DNA of 64,000 nt from Faecalispora anaeroviscerum. Its GTDB lineage: Bacteria; Bacillota; Clostridia; Oscillospirales; Acutalibacteraceae. Positions 15,860 through 23,554 of the stretch are shown here, in pieces (positions within the stretch are counted from its first letter, which is position 1; every line of letters begins with the position of its first letter). The stretch is taken from NCBI RefSeq assembly GCF_947568225.1, contig NZ_CANOOQ010000001.1, forward strand, positions 2,356,001 through 2,420,000, written 5' to 3'. The notes under the pieces were generated by a model. That model had not been told where the DNA came from. It did not search any database and worked only from the letters and a program-made list of their open reading frames with translations. A program made the position numbers and the translations under genes.

Positions 15860-16106
15860 TGTAAGGCGCAATAAAAGTGCAAAGCGGGGACAAGGTGCTG
15901 GAACACCTCATCCCCTGCTACGGAGAAAGGCCCTCCATAACAACAGCTTTCGCTGCGAATTGCAAGCACAATTATAACCCATTTTCTCCCTTTTGTACAG
16001 AGGGGAGGGAGAAAGCCCCGAATGGGAATTGTGAGTTGCACTTGAAATAGTAGCGCTGTGTTATGGAAGCACCCCTTATGAGGGATTCCGTGACCAGCGC
16101 TTTTTT
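15860..16106 (+). ncRNA. Candidate structured noncoding RNA, family not recognised
   Basis: A roughly 247-nt transcript is bounded by a consensus promoter and a terminator. Visible helices: a hairpin at 15884-15918 with a symmetric CA/CA internal loop; a long rod at 15961-16040 (TGCAA..CACAATT with AATTGTG..TTGCA, CCCATT with AATGGG, TTCTCCCT with AGGGAGAA); and a 7-bp-based terminator stem at 16052-16101. CCATAACA (15935-15942) pairs with TGTTATGG (16059-16066) and would compete with the terminator. The 5' end (TGTAAGGC) pairs with 16110-16117. A 6S-like RNA is one possibility, but I see no diagnostic sequence. It is not tmRNA, RNase P or SRP RNA by their conserved motifs. Confidence 0.6.
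16052..16106 (+). terminator. Terminator 1 of the structured RNA
   Basis: AGCGCTG (16052-16058) pairs with CAGCGCT (16095-16101), with inner pairs TGGAA/TTCCG and CCCT/AGGG, followed by TTTTTT. The left arm also has an alternative partner at 15935-15947, so termination may be conditional. Confidence 0.7.
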
Positions 16107-16361
16107 GCTGCCTTACAGACAAAGGCAAAGCGGAGCCGGTTTTCTGGATATTTATAGGATAGACTAGGAATTCAGTAAGCAGATTCCCAACATGATATTG
16201 CAGTCCCTTTAAAACCGCGGGCCGCCCCCGGTACCGTGGCCCCGGCTCCGCCGCGCTATTGTCTGTAAGAAAGCCTTTCCCGCACACATCGCCCGCGTGC
16301 GGCCGCCGGCCATTTAGGCCGAAAGCGCTGTCCCTCATTTGAGGGATGGCGCTGTTTTTTT
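16107..16361 (+). ncRNA. Second structured domain (read-through or separate RNA)
   Basis: CTTACAGACAA (16112-16122) pairs perfectly with TTGTCTGTAAG (16259-16269), and GCGGAGCCGG (16130-16139) with CCGGCTCCGC (16242-16251), enclosing about 100 nt with a further GGAAT/ATTCC hairpin. The region ends in a second intrinsic terminator. No promoter of its own is evident, so it may be a read-through extension of the preceding RNA; CCTTACA at its start can pair either backward to 15860-15866 or forward to 16263-16269. Confidence 0.45.
16324..16361 (+). terminator. Terminator 2 of the structured RNA region
   Basis: AGCGC-TG-TCCCTC stem with loop ATTT, GAGGGA-TG-GCGCT and a run of seven T. Its outer sequence AGCGCTG matches that of terminator 1, suggesting duplication. 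Confidence 0.85.
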
Positions 16362-16375
16362 GCAGGTTCAGCCTG

Positions 16376-16425
16376 CCTGCTTGCGCAGGGTTTGCCCCTG
16401 CTGTCAGGGCGGGCGCCTATTTTCT
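16376..16425 (+). repeat. Divergent copy of the GC-rich repeat core
   Basis: CTGCTTGCGCAGGGTTTGCCCCTG followed by a CAGGGCGGGC segment resembles the core CTTGCCCC...GGGGCGGGCAC of the better copies at 16497 and 26089, with several changes. Confidence 0.6.
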
Positions 16426-16496
16426 TATTTACACTTTTTGTGAGAGAGCGAATTTTTCTCTGCGGGGATTTCCCGTGGGGATTCTGCTTGCGCAGG

Positions 16497-16574
16497 CTTG
16501 CCCCTCATGCCGGGGCGGGCACTTACTTTCGTCCTTTCACGAAAGTAAGTGCCCGCCCCGGCATGAGGGGCAAG
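16497..16574. repeat. 36-bp perfect inverted repeat
   Basis: Left arm 16497-16532 begins CTTGCCCCTCATGCCGGGGC and ends ACTTTCGT; the right arm 16539-16574 is its exact complement; the loop is CCTTTC. Each arm is one copy of the repeat core found again at 25751, 26089, 26638, 27001 and 27099. It looks like two copies inserted head to head. Confidence 0.9.
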
Positions 16575-16686
16575 GCTCTGCGCCAGCAGAATTTCCCCTG
16601 CGGGAACCGCGATAAAAAAACAGCCCCTCTCGCGAAAGCGAGAGAGGAAAAACAACCGGCGCGAAGCGCCGCCATTCTGCGAGTTG
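16539..16686 (-). repeat. Composite dispersed repeat, about 150 bp, minus orientation
   Basis: Read on the minus strand it has GGCGC-TTC-GCGCC, a CTCTC hairpin with tetraloop (16626-16648), ATCGCGGTTCCCGCAGGG, TTCTGCTGGCGCAG and the GCCCC...GGGGCGGGC core. The same modules in the same order occur at 25987-26123. It encodes no plausible protein. Confidence 0.8.
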
Positions 16687-16752
16687 ACGAGAAATCGGAA
16701 GCGAGGGCAAGCCGGTTCCGGCCCGAGTAACAAACTTTCAAACAGAGATACA

Positions 16753-16783
16753 TAAAAAGCCGCTCCCGAAACGGAAGCGGCTT
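16753..16783 (-). terminator. Terminator of the flavin reductase gene
   Basis: On the minus strand AAGCCGCTTCCG pairs with the CGGGAGCGGCTT side (8-bp outer stem with inner pairs), followed by TTTTT. It lies 14 bp after the gene's stop. Confidence 0.8.
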
Positions 16784-16796
16784 CACGGCAACAAAA

Positions 16797-17300
16797 TTAT
16801 TTCTTCTGCAATACTTCTACAATCTCACCCTGAAAAATATTGTGGTAATCCTTTTCGGGGTACCAACGTTCATCGAGGGTGGGGTCAATAAAACCGGCGG
16901 GGTCGAGCGTTTGGTGGTGCAGCTTGCGGCAGATCAGCACCAGCTTTGCTTCTTTAAAATAGGGCGCCTTTTCGTCGAAGGCCGGGGTCAGGCCAGCTTC
17001 CTTTGTTTTGTCTACGTCCCGGCCGGAGTGAGCGCCGCAGTAGGCCAGTGCCTTTTTGTAGGAGTCATCAAAGAAGTTTAGGGCATAATATTCCTGCTGA
17101 TTCACAAATTCCAAGGTATACCGTTGGGGGCGAATATAGGCACTGGCAACATTTTTGCCCCAGAATACGCCCAAGGCTCCCCAACTGGCGGTCATCATGT
17201 TATATTTCTGCTCCGTTCCCGCGCAAATCAGCATCCATTCCTTGCCGATTAAGGTGAACGGGTTGATTGACAGGTCCTCCGGTTTCACTTTCTCCAACAT
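16797..17300 (-). CDS. Flavin reductase-like protein
   Basis: A 167-residue protein of the flavin reductase/NADH-FMN oxidoreductase (DIM6/NTAB, FMN-binding split barrel) family. It shows the family pattern PFTLIGKEWMLICAG ... NMMTASWGALGVFWGKNVASAYIRPQRYT and later YALNFF. Family members reduce or bind FMN; the partner here is unknown. The ATG at 17300 is chosen because GGAGG lies eight bases upstream; further upstream in-frame ATGs lack an RBS. It is transcribed alone, divergently from argG. Confidence 0.88.
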   Translation of the reverse strand: MLEKVKPEDLSINPFTLIGKEWMLICAGTEQKYNMMTASWGALGVFWGKNVASAYIRPQRYTLEFVNQQEYYALNFFDDSYKKALAYCGAHSGRDVDKTKEAGLTPAFDEKAPYFKEAKLVLICRKLHHQTLDPAGFIDPTLDERWYPEKDYHNIFQGEIVEVLQKK

Positions 17301-17493
17301 TATTGCAACCTCCATTTTAATTCGATTTGCTTTTCCCGAGCGTTCAGAAAAGACGGTTATCATTTTTATGATACCCAGCATGTGGAAAAAATGCAAGCGG
17401 ATTTTGCGGCAAACCCTTTTCTGTGCGGGTATTATTCAATCTACCATAAACAGGACAATCTTTTCGGGGAATCTTTGTTACGAATGGATAAAT

Positions 17494-17507
17494 TGAATAA
17501 TTATGCA
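17494..17507 (+). promoter_or_regulatory. ARG-box-like operator
   Basis: TGAAT-AATT-ATGCA matches the ArgR/AhrC half-site palindrome TGAAT-N4-ATTCA with one mismatch. It lies just upstream of the argG promoter, consistent with arginine-dependent control of the whole cluster. Confidence 0.55.
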
Positions 17508-17515
17508 AATTAGGG

Positions 17516-17543
17516 TTGATTTTTGAAAGTTTAAGCGTATAAT
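17516..17543 (+). promoter_or_regulatory. argG promoter
   Basis: TTGATT (17516-17521), 16-bp spacer, TATAAT (17538-17543), about 55 bp before the argG start. Confidence 0.75.
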
Positions 17544-17597
17544 TAAACACAAGACTTAAGTGTGGAAAAAAGATTAATGAAAAAGGAGTGCTTACTT

Positions 17598-18818
17598 ATG
17601 GCGAAGCAAATCAAGAAAATTGTGCTGGCGTATTCCGGCGGCTTAGATACATCTGTCATCATCCCCTGGCTGAAGGAAAACTATGAGGACTGTGAGGTCA
17701 TCGCGGTAGCGGCGGACGTAGGCCAAGGCGACGGCGAGCTGGCCGGCCTGGAAGAAAAGGCGAGAAAAACCGGTGCCGCGAAGCTGTATATCGCAGACCT
17801 GAAAAAGACCTTTGTGGAAGATTACATTTGGCCGACCCTGAAGGCAGGCGCTGTTTATGAGAGCAAATACCTGCTCGGCACTTCCTTTGCAAGACCCATC
17901 ATTGCCAAAAGACTGGTAGAAATTGCTAAGGCCGAAGGCGCCGACGCCATTTGCCACGGCTGCACCGGCAAGGGCAACGATCAGGTTCGGTTCGAGCTGA
18001 CCATCAAGGCGCTGGCTCCCGAAATGACGGTGATCGCTCCGTGGAGAGTCTGGAGCATCAAGTCCAGAGAAGAAGAGATTGAGTATGCGGAATCCCACAA
18101 TATTCCGCTGAGCTTTACGAAGGAAACCAGCTATTCTAAGGATAAAAACCTGTGGCATCTTTCTCACGAGGGTTTGGATCTTGAAAACCCGGCGAACGAG
18201 CCGCACTACAATAAAGAGGGCTTTTTGGAGCTGGGCGTTTCGCCCGAGCAGGCTCCCGATGAGCCGACCTATATCACTGTTTCGTTTGAGAAGGGCGTGC
18301 CCACTCAGCTCAACGGCGAGGCGCTCGACGGCATTGCAATGATTCAAAAGCTGAACGAGCTGGGCGGCAAAAATGGCATTGGCATTGTCGATTTGGTGGA
18401 AAACCGTTTGGTCGGAATGAAATCCCGCGGTGTATACGAAACCCCCGGCGGCGCAATTCTGTACCATGCGCACAATAAGCTCGAAGAGCTTACGCTCGAC
18501 AAGGAAACGTATCACTACAAGCAGGGGATCAGCCTGAAGTTTGCAGATATTGTATACAACGGTCAGTGGTTCACCCCGCTGCGTCAGGCGCTTTCCGCTT
18601 TTGTGGACAGCACCCAGCAGTATGTAACCGGCGATGTAAAGCTCAAGCTGTACAAGGGCAATATTATCGACGCCGGCGTGACCTCTCCCAACTCCCTGTA
18701 TGACGAGGAAGTCGCCACATTCAGCGAGGATCAGGTTTACAATCAGGCAGATGCTACGGGCTTCATCAACCTGTTCGGCCTGCCGCTGAAGGTGATGGCG
18801 CAGAAGAGAAAATCATAA
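17598..18818 (+). CDS. argG: Argininosuccinate synthase
   Basis: A 406-residue enzyme joining citrulline and aspartate with ATP. The N-terminal PP-loop LAYSGGLDTSV (residues 10-20) and the TGKGNDQVRFE segment are diagnostic. The ATG at 17598 is chosen over an upstream GTG because AAAGGAG precedes it by nine bases and the protein then starts like its family. First gene of a seven-gene arginine cluster, 93 bp before argH. Confidence 0.97.
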   Translation: MAKQIKKIVLAYSGGLDTSVIIPWLKENYEDCEVIAVAADVGQGDGELAGLEEKARKTGAAKLYIADLKKTFVEDYIWPTLKAGAVYESKYLLGTSFARPIIAKRLVEIAKAEGADAICHGCTGKGNDQVRFELTIKALAPEMTVIAPWRVWSIKSREEEIEYAESHNIPLSFTKETSYSKDKNLWHLSHEGLDLENPANEPHYNKEGFLELGVSPEQAPDEPTYITVSFEKGVPTQLNGEALDGIAMIQKLNELGGKNGIGIVDLVENRLVGMKSRGVYETPGGAILYHAHNKLEELTLDKETYHYKQGISLKFADIVYNGQWFTPLRQALSAFVDSTQQYVTGDVKLKLYKGNIIDAGVTSPNSLYDEEVATFSEDQVYNQADATGFINLFGLPLKVMAQKRKS

Positions 18819-18911
18819 TCCTGCCGGCTTCGGCGCGGGATTTGGCGGGAGGCGGACAATTTTTGTTCGCCCCCGTCTGCTTTTCAGAACAAAATGACGG
18901 AGGCAATCACA

Positions 18912-20291
18912 GTGAAGCTTTGGACAGGACGATTTCAAAAAGAAGCGGACTCAAAAACAAATGATTTTAACTCTTCTATCTCCTTTGACAGCAGGATGGC
19001 AAAAGAAGACATCGAGGGCAGCATCGCCCACGCCACCATGCTGGGCGCGTGCGGCGTCATTGAGCAGCATGAGGCCGATGTCATCTGCAACGGGCTGCAG
19101 GGCATCTGGCAGGATATTGAAAGCGGGAAGCTCTCCATTGACCCCAACGCGGAGGATATTCATACCTTTGTGGAGGGTGAGCTGACCGCCCGTGTGGGCG
19201 ACGCGGGTAAGCGCCTGCATACCGCCCGCAGCAGAAATGATCAGGTGGCTCTTGACCTGCGCTGCTACCTGAAAAAGGAATGCGGAACTTTGCAGTCGCA
19301 GCTGCGGCAGCTCATTGAGGTTCTGTGCCGCCGGGCGATTCAGCACAGCGAGGATGTAATGCCGGGCTACACCCATATGCAGCGGGCACAGCCGATTACC
19401 TTCGGGCACCACCTGATGGCCTATGCGGAGATGTTCCTGCGCGACGTGGAGCGCATCGGCGACGCGTATCAGCGCATGGATGTGCTGCCGCTCGGCTCCG
19501 GCGCTCTGGCGGGAACCACCTACCCCTTAAACCGCGAGCTGACTGCCCGCCTGCTGGGATTTTCGGGTGTGAGCCAGAACAGCCTCGACGGAGTGGCCGA
19601 CCGCGATTTCTGCGTGGAGCTGGCGGCGGCTGTGTCGCTGGCGATGGTTCACCTTTCCCGCTTCTCGGAGGAGATTATCCTCTGGTGCTCATGGGAATTC
19701 AAATTTGTGGAGCTGGACGACGCGTTTTCCACCGGCTCCAGCATTATGCCGCAGAAGAAAAACCCGGACATTGCCGAGCTGGTTCGCGGCAAATCGGGCC
19801 GCGTATTCGGCGATTTGATGACTCTGCTGACCATGCTCAAGGGTTTGCCCCTTGCGTATAACAAGGATATGCAGGAGGACAAGGAAGCCATTTTCGACGC
19901 GGTAGATACCTTAAAGCTGTGCCTGACCCCGTTCATCCCGATGATTGAAACGATGAAGGTGCTTCCGCAGAATATGCGGGCGGCGGCGGCTAAGGGCTTT
20001 ATCAACGCGACAGACTGCGCGGATTACCTGGTGGGCAAGGGCCTGCCGTTCCGCGATGCCTATAAAATAACGGGCGCTTTGGTGGCCCAGTGCATCGCAG
20101 AGGGCGAAACGCTGGAAAGCCTGCCCCTTTCGGAATACCAAAAGGCATGCCCCGCATTTGACGACGGCGTGTATCAGGCCATTTCACTGGAAGTTTGCGT
20201 GGCAGGGCGTCGTGTAACGGGCGCTCCCTCGCCCGAAAATGTGCGGGCACAGGCAGAACGTGTGCTGGAGCTTTTGAAAGAGAAGAAATAA
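18912..20291 (+). CDS. argH: Argininosuccinate lyase
   Basis: A 459-residue fumarase-superfamily enzyme that splits argininosuccinate into arginine and fumarate. The signature TGSSIMPQKKNP spans about residues 274-284. The start is GTG at 18912, decided by ACGGAGG eight bases upstream and by the typical opening MKLWTGRF; an in-frame ATG at 18894 lies before that RBS and is unlikely. Confidence 0.96.
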   Translation: MKLWTGRFQKEADSKTNDFNSSISFDSRMAKEDIEGSIAHATMLGACGVIEQHEADVICNGLQGIWQDIESGKLSIDPNAEDIHTFVEGELTARVGDAGKRLHTARSRNDQVALDLRCYLKKECGTLQSQLRQLIEVLCRRAIQHSEDVMPGYTHMQRAQPITFGHHLMAYAEMFLRDVERIGDAYQRMDVLPLGSGALAGTTYPLNRELTARLLGFSGVSQNSLDGVADRDFCVELAAAVSLAMVHLSRFSEEIILWCSWEFKFVELDDAFSTGSSIMPQKKNPDIAELVRGKSGRVFGDLMTLLTMLKGLPLAYNKDMQEDKEAIFDAVDTLKLCLTPFIPMIETMKVLPQNMRAAAAKGFINATDCADYLVGKGLPFRDAYKITGALVAQCIAEGETLESLPLSEYQKACPAFDDGVYQAISLEVCVAGRRVTGAPSPENVRAQAERVLELLKEKK

Positions 20292-20366
20292 GTTTGTGGC
20301 GAAAGCCCTACAAAATAAAACCATTCTGCGGCACACGCCGCAGCGACCCATGAGGAGGAATGAAAC

Positions 20367-21401
20367 ATGATCAAAGCGGGAGTCATCGGCGCCACCGGCT
20401 ATGCGGGAGCGGAACTCGTTCGTTTACTGCTGGCCCACCCCGAGGCGGAGCTTTCGGCAATCAGTTCGGTCAGCTTTACCGGGCAGGCACTCAGCGAGGT
20501 ATACCCGGCGTATCTGAACCGATGTGACATGACCTGCACCGATCAGGAAGAGGTCATTGAAAAAAGCGACGTGGTGTTCGCCGCGCTCCCTCATGGGCTT
20601 TCCCAGGAGCTGGCGCAGCAGTGCCACGATAAGGGTCGCGCGTTTGTCGACCTGGGGGCGGATTTCCGGCTGGAGGACGAGGCGGAATACACCGAGTGGT
20701 ACGGCGGCAGCTTTTTAAACAAGGAGCTGCACAGCGAGGCGGCCTATGGCCTGCCGGAGCTATTTCGTGATAATATTCGCGGCAAAAAACTGATCGCGAA
20801 CCCCGGCTGCTACACTACGGCGGTGCCGCTGGCTCTGGCGCCAGCGGTGAAGAACGGCCTGGTGGAGCTTTCGGGCATCATCGCGGATTGTAAGTCCGGT
20901 GTGACGGGCGCAGGAAGAAAGCCCGCCCAAAACACGCATTACCCCGAGCTGAACGAAGGCTTTTCCGCCTACAAGGTGGCAAGTCACCGCCACACCCCCG
21001 AAATGGAGCAGACCCTTTCGCACGTGGCGGGGGAGCAAATCCGGCTCACCTTTGTGCCGCATCTGCTGCCGGTCAACCGCGGTATTCTGGCCACCTGTTA
21101 CGCTACGCTCAAACCGGGCGTCACACAGGCGCAGCTTCGCGAGGCATATGAACAGGCCTACGCAAACGAACCATTCCTCCGCCTGCTGCCGAAGGGTATG
21201 AGCGCGGATGTAAAGAACGTGAGATACTCGAACTTTTGCGATGTATCGCTCTACACAGACCCGCGCTGCGGGCAGCTGATCGCGATTTCTGCCATCGACA
21301 ATATGGTCAAGGGCGCGGCCGGCCAGGCGGTACAGAACATGAATCTGATTTTTGGCTTACAGGAAACCGCAGGGCTGATGATGATGCCCCCGGCATTTTA
21401 A
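20367..21401 (+). CDS. argC: N-acetyl-gamma-glutamyl-phosphate reductase
   Basis: A 344-residue NADPH-dependent enzyme. It shows the dinucleotide motif GATGYAGAELVRLL (about residues 8-21) and the catalytic Cys148 in NPGCYTTA. It reduces N-acetylglutamyl phosphate to the semialdehyde. GAGGAGG lies seven to eight bases before the ATG. Located between argH and argJ. Confidence 0.97.
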   Translation: MIKAGVIGATGYAGAELVRLLLAHPEAELSAISSVSFTGQALSEVYPAYLNRCDMTCTDQEEVIEKSDVVFAALPHGLSQELAQQCHDKGRAFVDLGADFRLEDEAEYTEWYGGSFLNKELHSEAAYGLPELFRDNIRGKKLIANPGCYTTAVPLALAPAVKNGLVELSGIIADCKSGVTGAGRKPAQNTHYPELNEGFSAYKVASHRHTPEMEQTLSHVAGEQIRLTFVPHLLPVNRGILATCYATLKPGVTQAQLREAYEQAYANEPFLRLLPKGMSADVKNVRYSNFCDVSLYTDPRCGQLIAISAIDNMVKGAAGQAVQNMNLIFGLQETAGLMMMPPAF

Positions 21402-21430
21402 CACGGAGAGCAGGAAAGGGGAAATTCAAC

Positions 21431-22651
21431 ATGAATTTTGAATGGATCGAAGGCGGCGTAACGGCAGCCAAAGGGTTTTCAGCGGGCGGCATTTACTGCG
21501 GGATCCGCAAAAATAAAACCAAGAGCGACCTCGCGATGATTTACAGCGAAACCCCCTGCTCGGCAGCGGGAGCCTACACCCAAAACCTTGTCAAAGGGGC
21601 GCCGGTGGTCATCACAAAGCAAAACCTGCAAAACGGCGTGGCGCAGGCAGTCATCTGCAACAGCGGCAATGCTAACACCTGTAATGCAGACGGCGAGGAA
21701 AAGGCGTTGCGCATGTGCCAGATTACCGGCGAGGCGCTTGGAATTCCGGCGGAAAACGTGATTGTCGCCTCCACAGGCGTGATCGGGCAGACTCTGCCAA
21801 TCGAACCGATTGAATCCGGTGTGCCGGAGCTGGTGAAGGCACTTTCTGCCACAGGCTCCGACGCGGCGGCCGAGGCGATTATGACGACCGACCTCGAGAA
21901 AAAGCAGGTAGCTTTGAAAATAACCGGCGCAGGTCTTAACTTTGTGATCGGCGGCATCGCCAAAGGCTCGGGTATGATTCACCCCAACATGGCGACGATG
22001 CTCGGTTTTTTGACGACCGACGCGCAGATTGCGCCGGAGGTGCTTTCCAAAGCGCTGAGCCTTGCGGTGAACGATACGTTCAACATGGTGAGTGTGGATG
22101 GCGATACCTCCACAAACGACATGGTGTCGATTCTGGCTTCCGGTAAGGCGGAAAATGCGAAGATTGAAGCGGACGGCGAAAGCTTTGCGCTGTTTACAGA
22201 GGGTCTGAAACAAATCTGCACCGCGCTGGCCCGCAAAATTGCGAAGGACGGCGAGGGAGCGACAAAGCTTCTGGTGTGCCATGTTGAGGGCGGCAAGGAT
22301 GAAGCGACCGCAAAGGTGATCGCGAAGAGCGTCATCTGCTCCAGCCTTGTAAAAGCGGCGATGTTTGGTTCAGACGCCAACTGGGGGCGTGTGCTGTGCG
22401 CGATTGGCTATGCCGGTGCGCAAACAGATATTATGAAGGTCGATCTCGATTTTGCGTCTGCGGCGGGAAGCATCGCGGTCTGCCGCAACGGTGCAGGCAT
22501 CCCGTTTGATGAGGATGTGGCGAAGAAGATTCTCGTTGAGGACGAAATTAACATCAATGTGCTGCTGCACGACGGCAACGCTACGGCCACGGCGTACGGC
22601 TGCGATTTAACCTACGACTACGTCAAGATCAACGGAGATTACCGCTCCTGA
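21431..22651 (+). CDS. argJ: Bifunctional ornithine acetyltransferase/N-acetylglutamate synthase
   Basis: A 406-residue ArgJ. The self-cleavage site is present as MATMLGF with the nucleophile Thr189, so the precursor should split into alpha and beta chains. It moves the acetyl group from N-acetylornithine to glutamate, and often also uses acetyl-CoA, which would explain why no argA or argE is in the cluster. The ATG at 21431 gives the family N-terminus MNFEWIEGGVTAAKGF. Confidence 0.96.
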   Translation: MNFEWIEGGVTAAKGFSAGGIYCGIRKNKTKSDLAMIYSETPCSAAGAYTQNLVKGAPVVITKQNLQNGVAQAVICNSGNANTCNADGEEKALRMCQITGEALGIPAENVIVASTGVIGQTLPIEPIESGVPELVKALSATGSDAAAEAIMTTDLEKKQVALKITGAGLNFVIGGIAKGSGMIHPNMATMLGFLTTDAQIAPEVLSKALSLAVNDTFNMVSVDGDTSTNDMVSILASGKAENAKIEADGESFALFTEGLKQICTALARKIAKDGEGATKLLVCHVEGGKDEATAKVIAKSVICSSLVKAAMFGSDANWGRVLCAIGYAGAQTDIMKVDLDFASAAGSIAVCRNGAGIPFDEDVAKKILVEDEININVLLHDGNATATAYGCDLTYDYVKINGDYRS

Positions 22652-22669
22652 TTGGCGGGCGGAATGAGG

Positions 22670-23536
22670 ATGGAACAAATGAAAATTTCGAACAGTGACA
22701 GAGCGCAAGTATTGGTTCGGGCGCTGCCTTATATTCAAACGCACAAGGGCAAAACCGTGGTGGTCAAATACGGCGGAAACGCGATGATTAACGAAGACCT
22801 GAAAGCGGCCGTGATGAGCGACATCGTGCTGATGCAGCTCGTGGGCATCCATGTGGTGCTGGTACACGGCGGTGGCCCCGAAATTAGCTCCATGCTGAAA
22901 AAAATCGGAAAAGAAAGCCGCTTCGTCAACGGGATGCGCTACACCGACGAAGAGACGGTGGATATTGTGCAGATGGTGCTGGCCGGTAAGGTGAACAAAG
23001 ACCTGGTGCAGCTGCTCGAGCGCAACAACGGCCGCGCGGTTGGCCTGTGCGGGCTTGACGGCGGCATGATTCAGGTGCAGAAGCTGCAGGCCGAAGAAGA
23101 TTTGGGTCTGGTGGGAGATATTACCAACGTAAATACCTCCGTGATTACCGACGTGACACAGGCAGGCTATGTTCCGGTTATCGCGACAATTGGCGCGGAT
23201 GAAAACGGAACGGTATACAATATTAACGCCGACGTGGCGGCGTCGCGCATTGCGGCGGCGCTGGGCGCAGAAAAGCTGATCCTGATGACTGACATTCGCG
23301 GCCTTTTGCGAGATAAGAACGACGAAGATACCCTCATTCCGCAGGTGAACGTCAGCGACGTGCCGCGCCTGAAAAAGGACGGCATCATCAGCGGCGGAAT
23401 GATCCCGAAGATCGACTGCTGCGTAGAGGCGGTGCGGCGCGGAGTCCCCAAGGCGCATATTATCGACGGGCGCACCCCCCATTCCATTTTAATCGAGCTG
23501 TTCTCCGACGAGGGGATCGGCACCATGTTTTATTAA
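22670..23536 (+). CDS. argB: Acetylglutamate kinase
   Basis: A 288-residue amino acid kinase family enzyme that phosphorylates N-acetylglutamate. It shows VVKYGGNAM, the VHGGGPEI loop and GGMIPKIDCC. The exact start is uncertain: ATG at 22664, 22670 or 22679 are all possible, with GGCGG or GAGG upstream; 22670 is a middle choice. The N-terminal helix that mediates arginine inhibition in some ArgB proteins is compatible with the sequence SDRAQVLVRALPYIQ. It follows argJ within about 20 bp. Confidence 0.95.
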   Translation: MEQMKISNSDRAQVLVRALPYIQTHKGKTVVVKYGGNAMINEDLKAAVMSDIVLMQLVGIHVVLVHGGGPEISSMLKKIGKESRFVNGMRYTDEETVDIVQMVLAGKVNKDLVQLLERNNGRAVGLCGLDGGMIQVQKLQAEEDLGLVGDITNVNTSVITDVTQAGYVPVIATIGADENGTVYNINADVAASRIAAALGAEKLILMTDIRGLLRDKNDEDTLIPQVNVSDVPRLKKDGIISGGMIPKIDCCVEAVRRGVPKAHIIDGRTPHSILIELFSDEGIGTMFY

Positions 23537-23554
23537 AGACAGGAGGGAAACGAA

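Noticed and set aside
16210..16250. GGTACCGTGG resembling a T-box motif
   Set aside because: The conserved T-box core and specifier stem are absent and no amino acid gene follows on that strand.
15835..16338. A 167-codon open frame on the minus strand across the structured RNA region
   Set aside because: It has no RBS, no recognisable domain, and its composition follows the hairpins of the plus-strand RNA; the promoter and terminators are on the plus strand.
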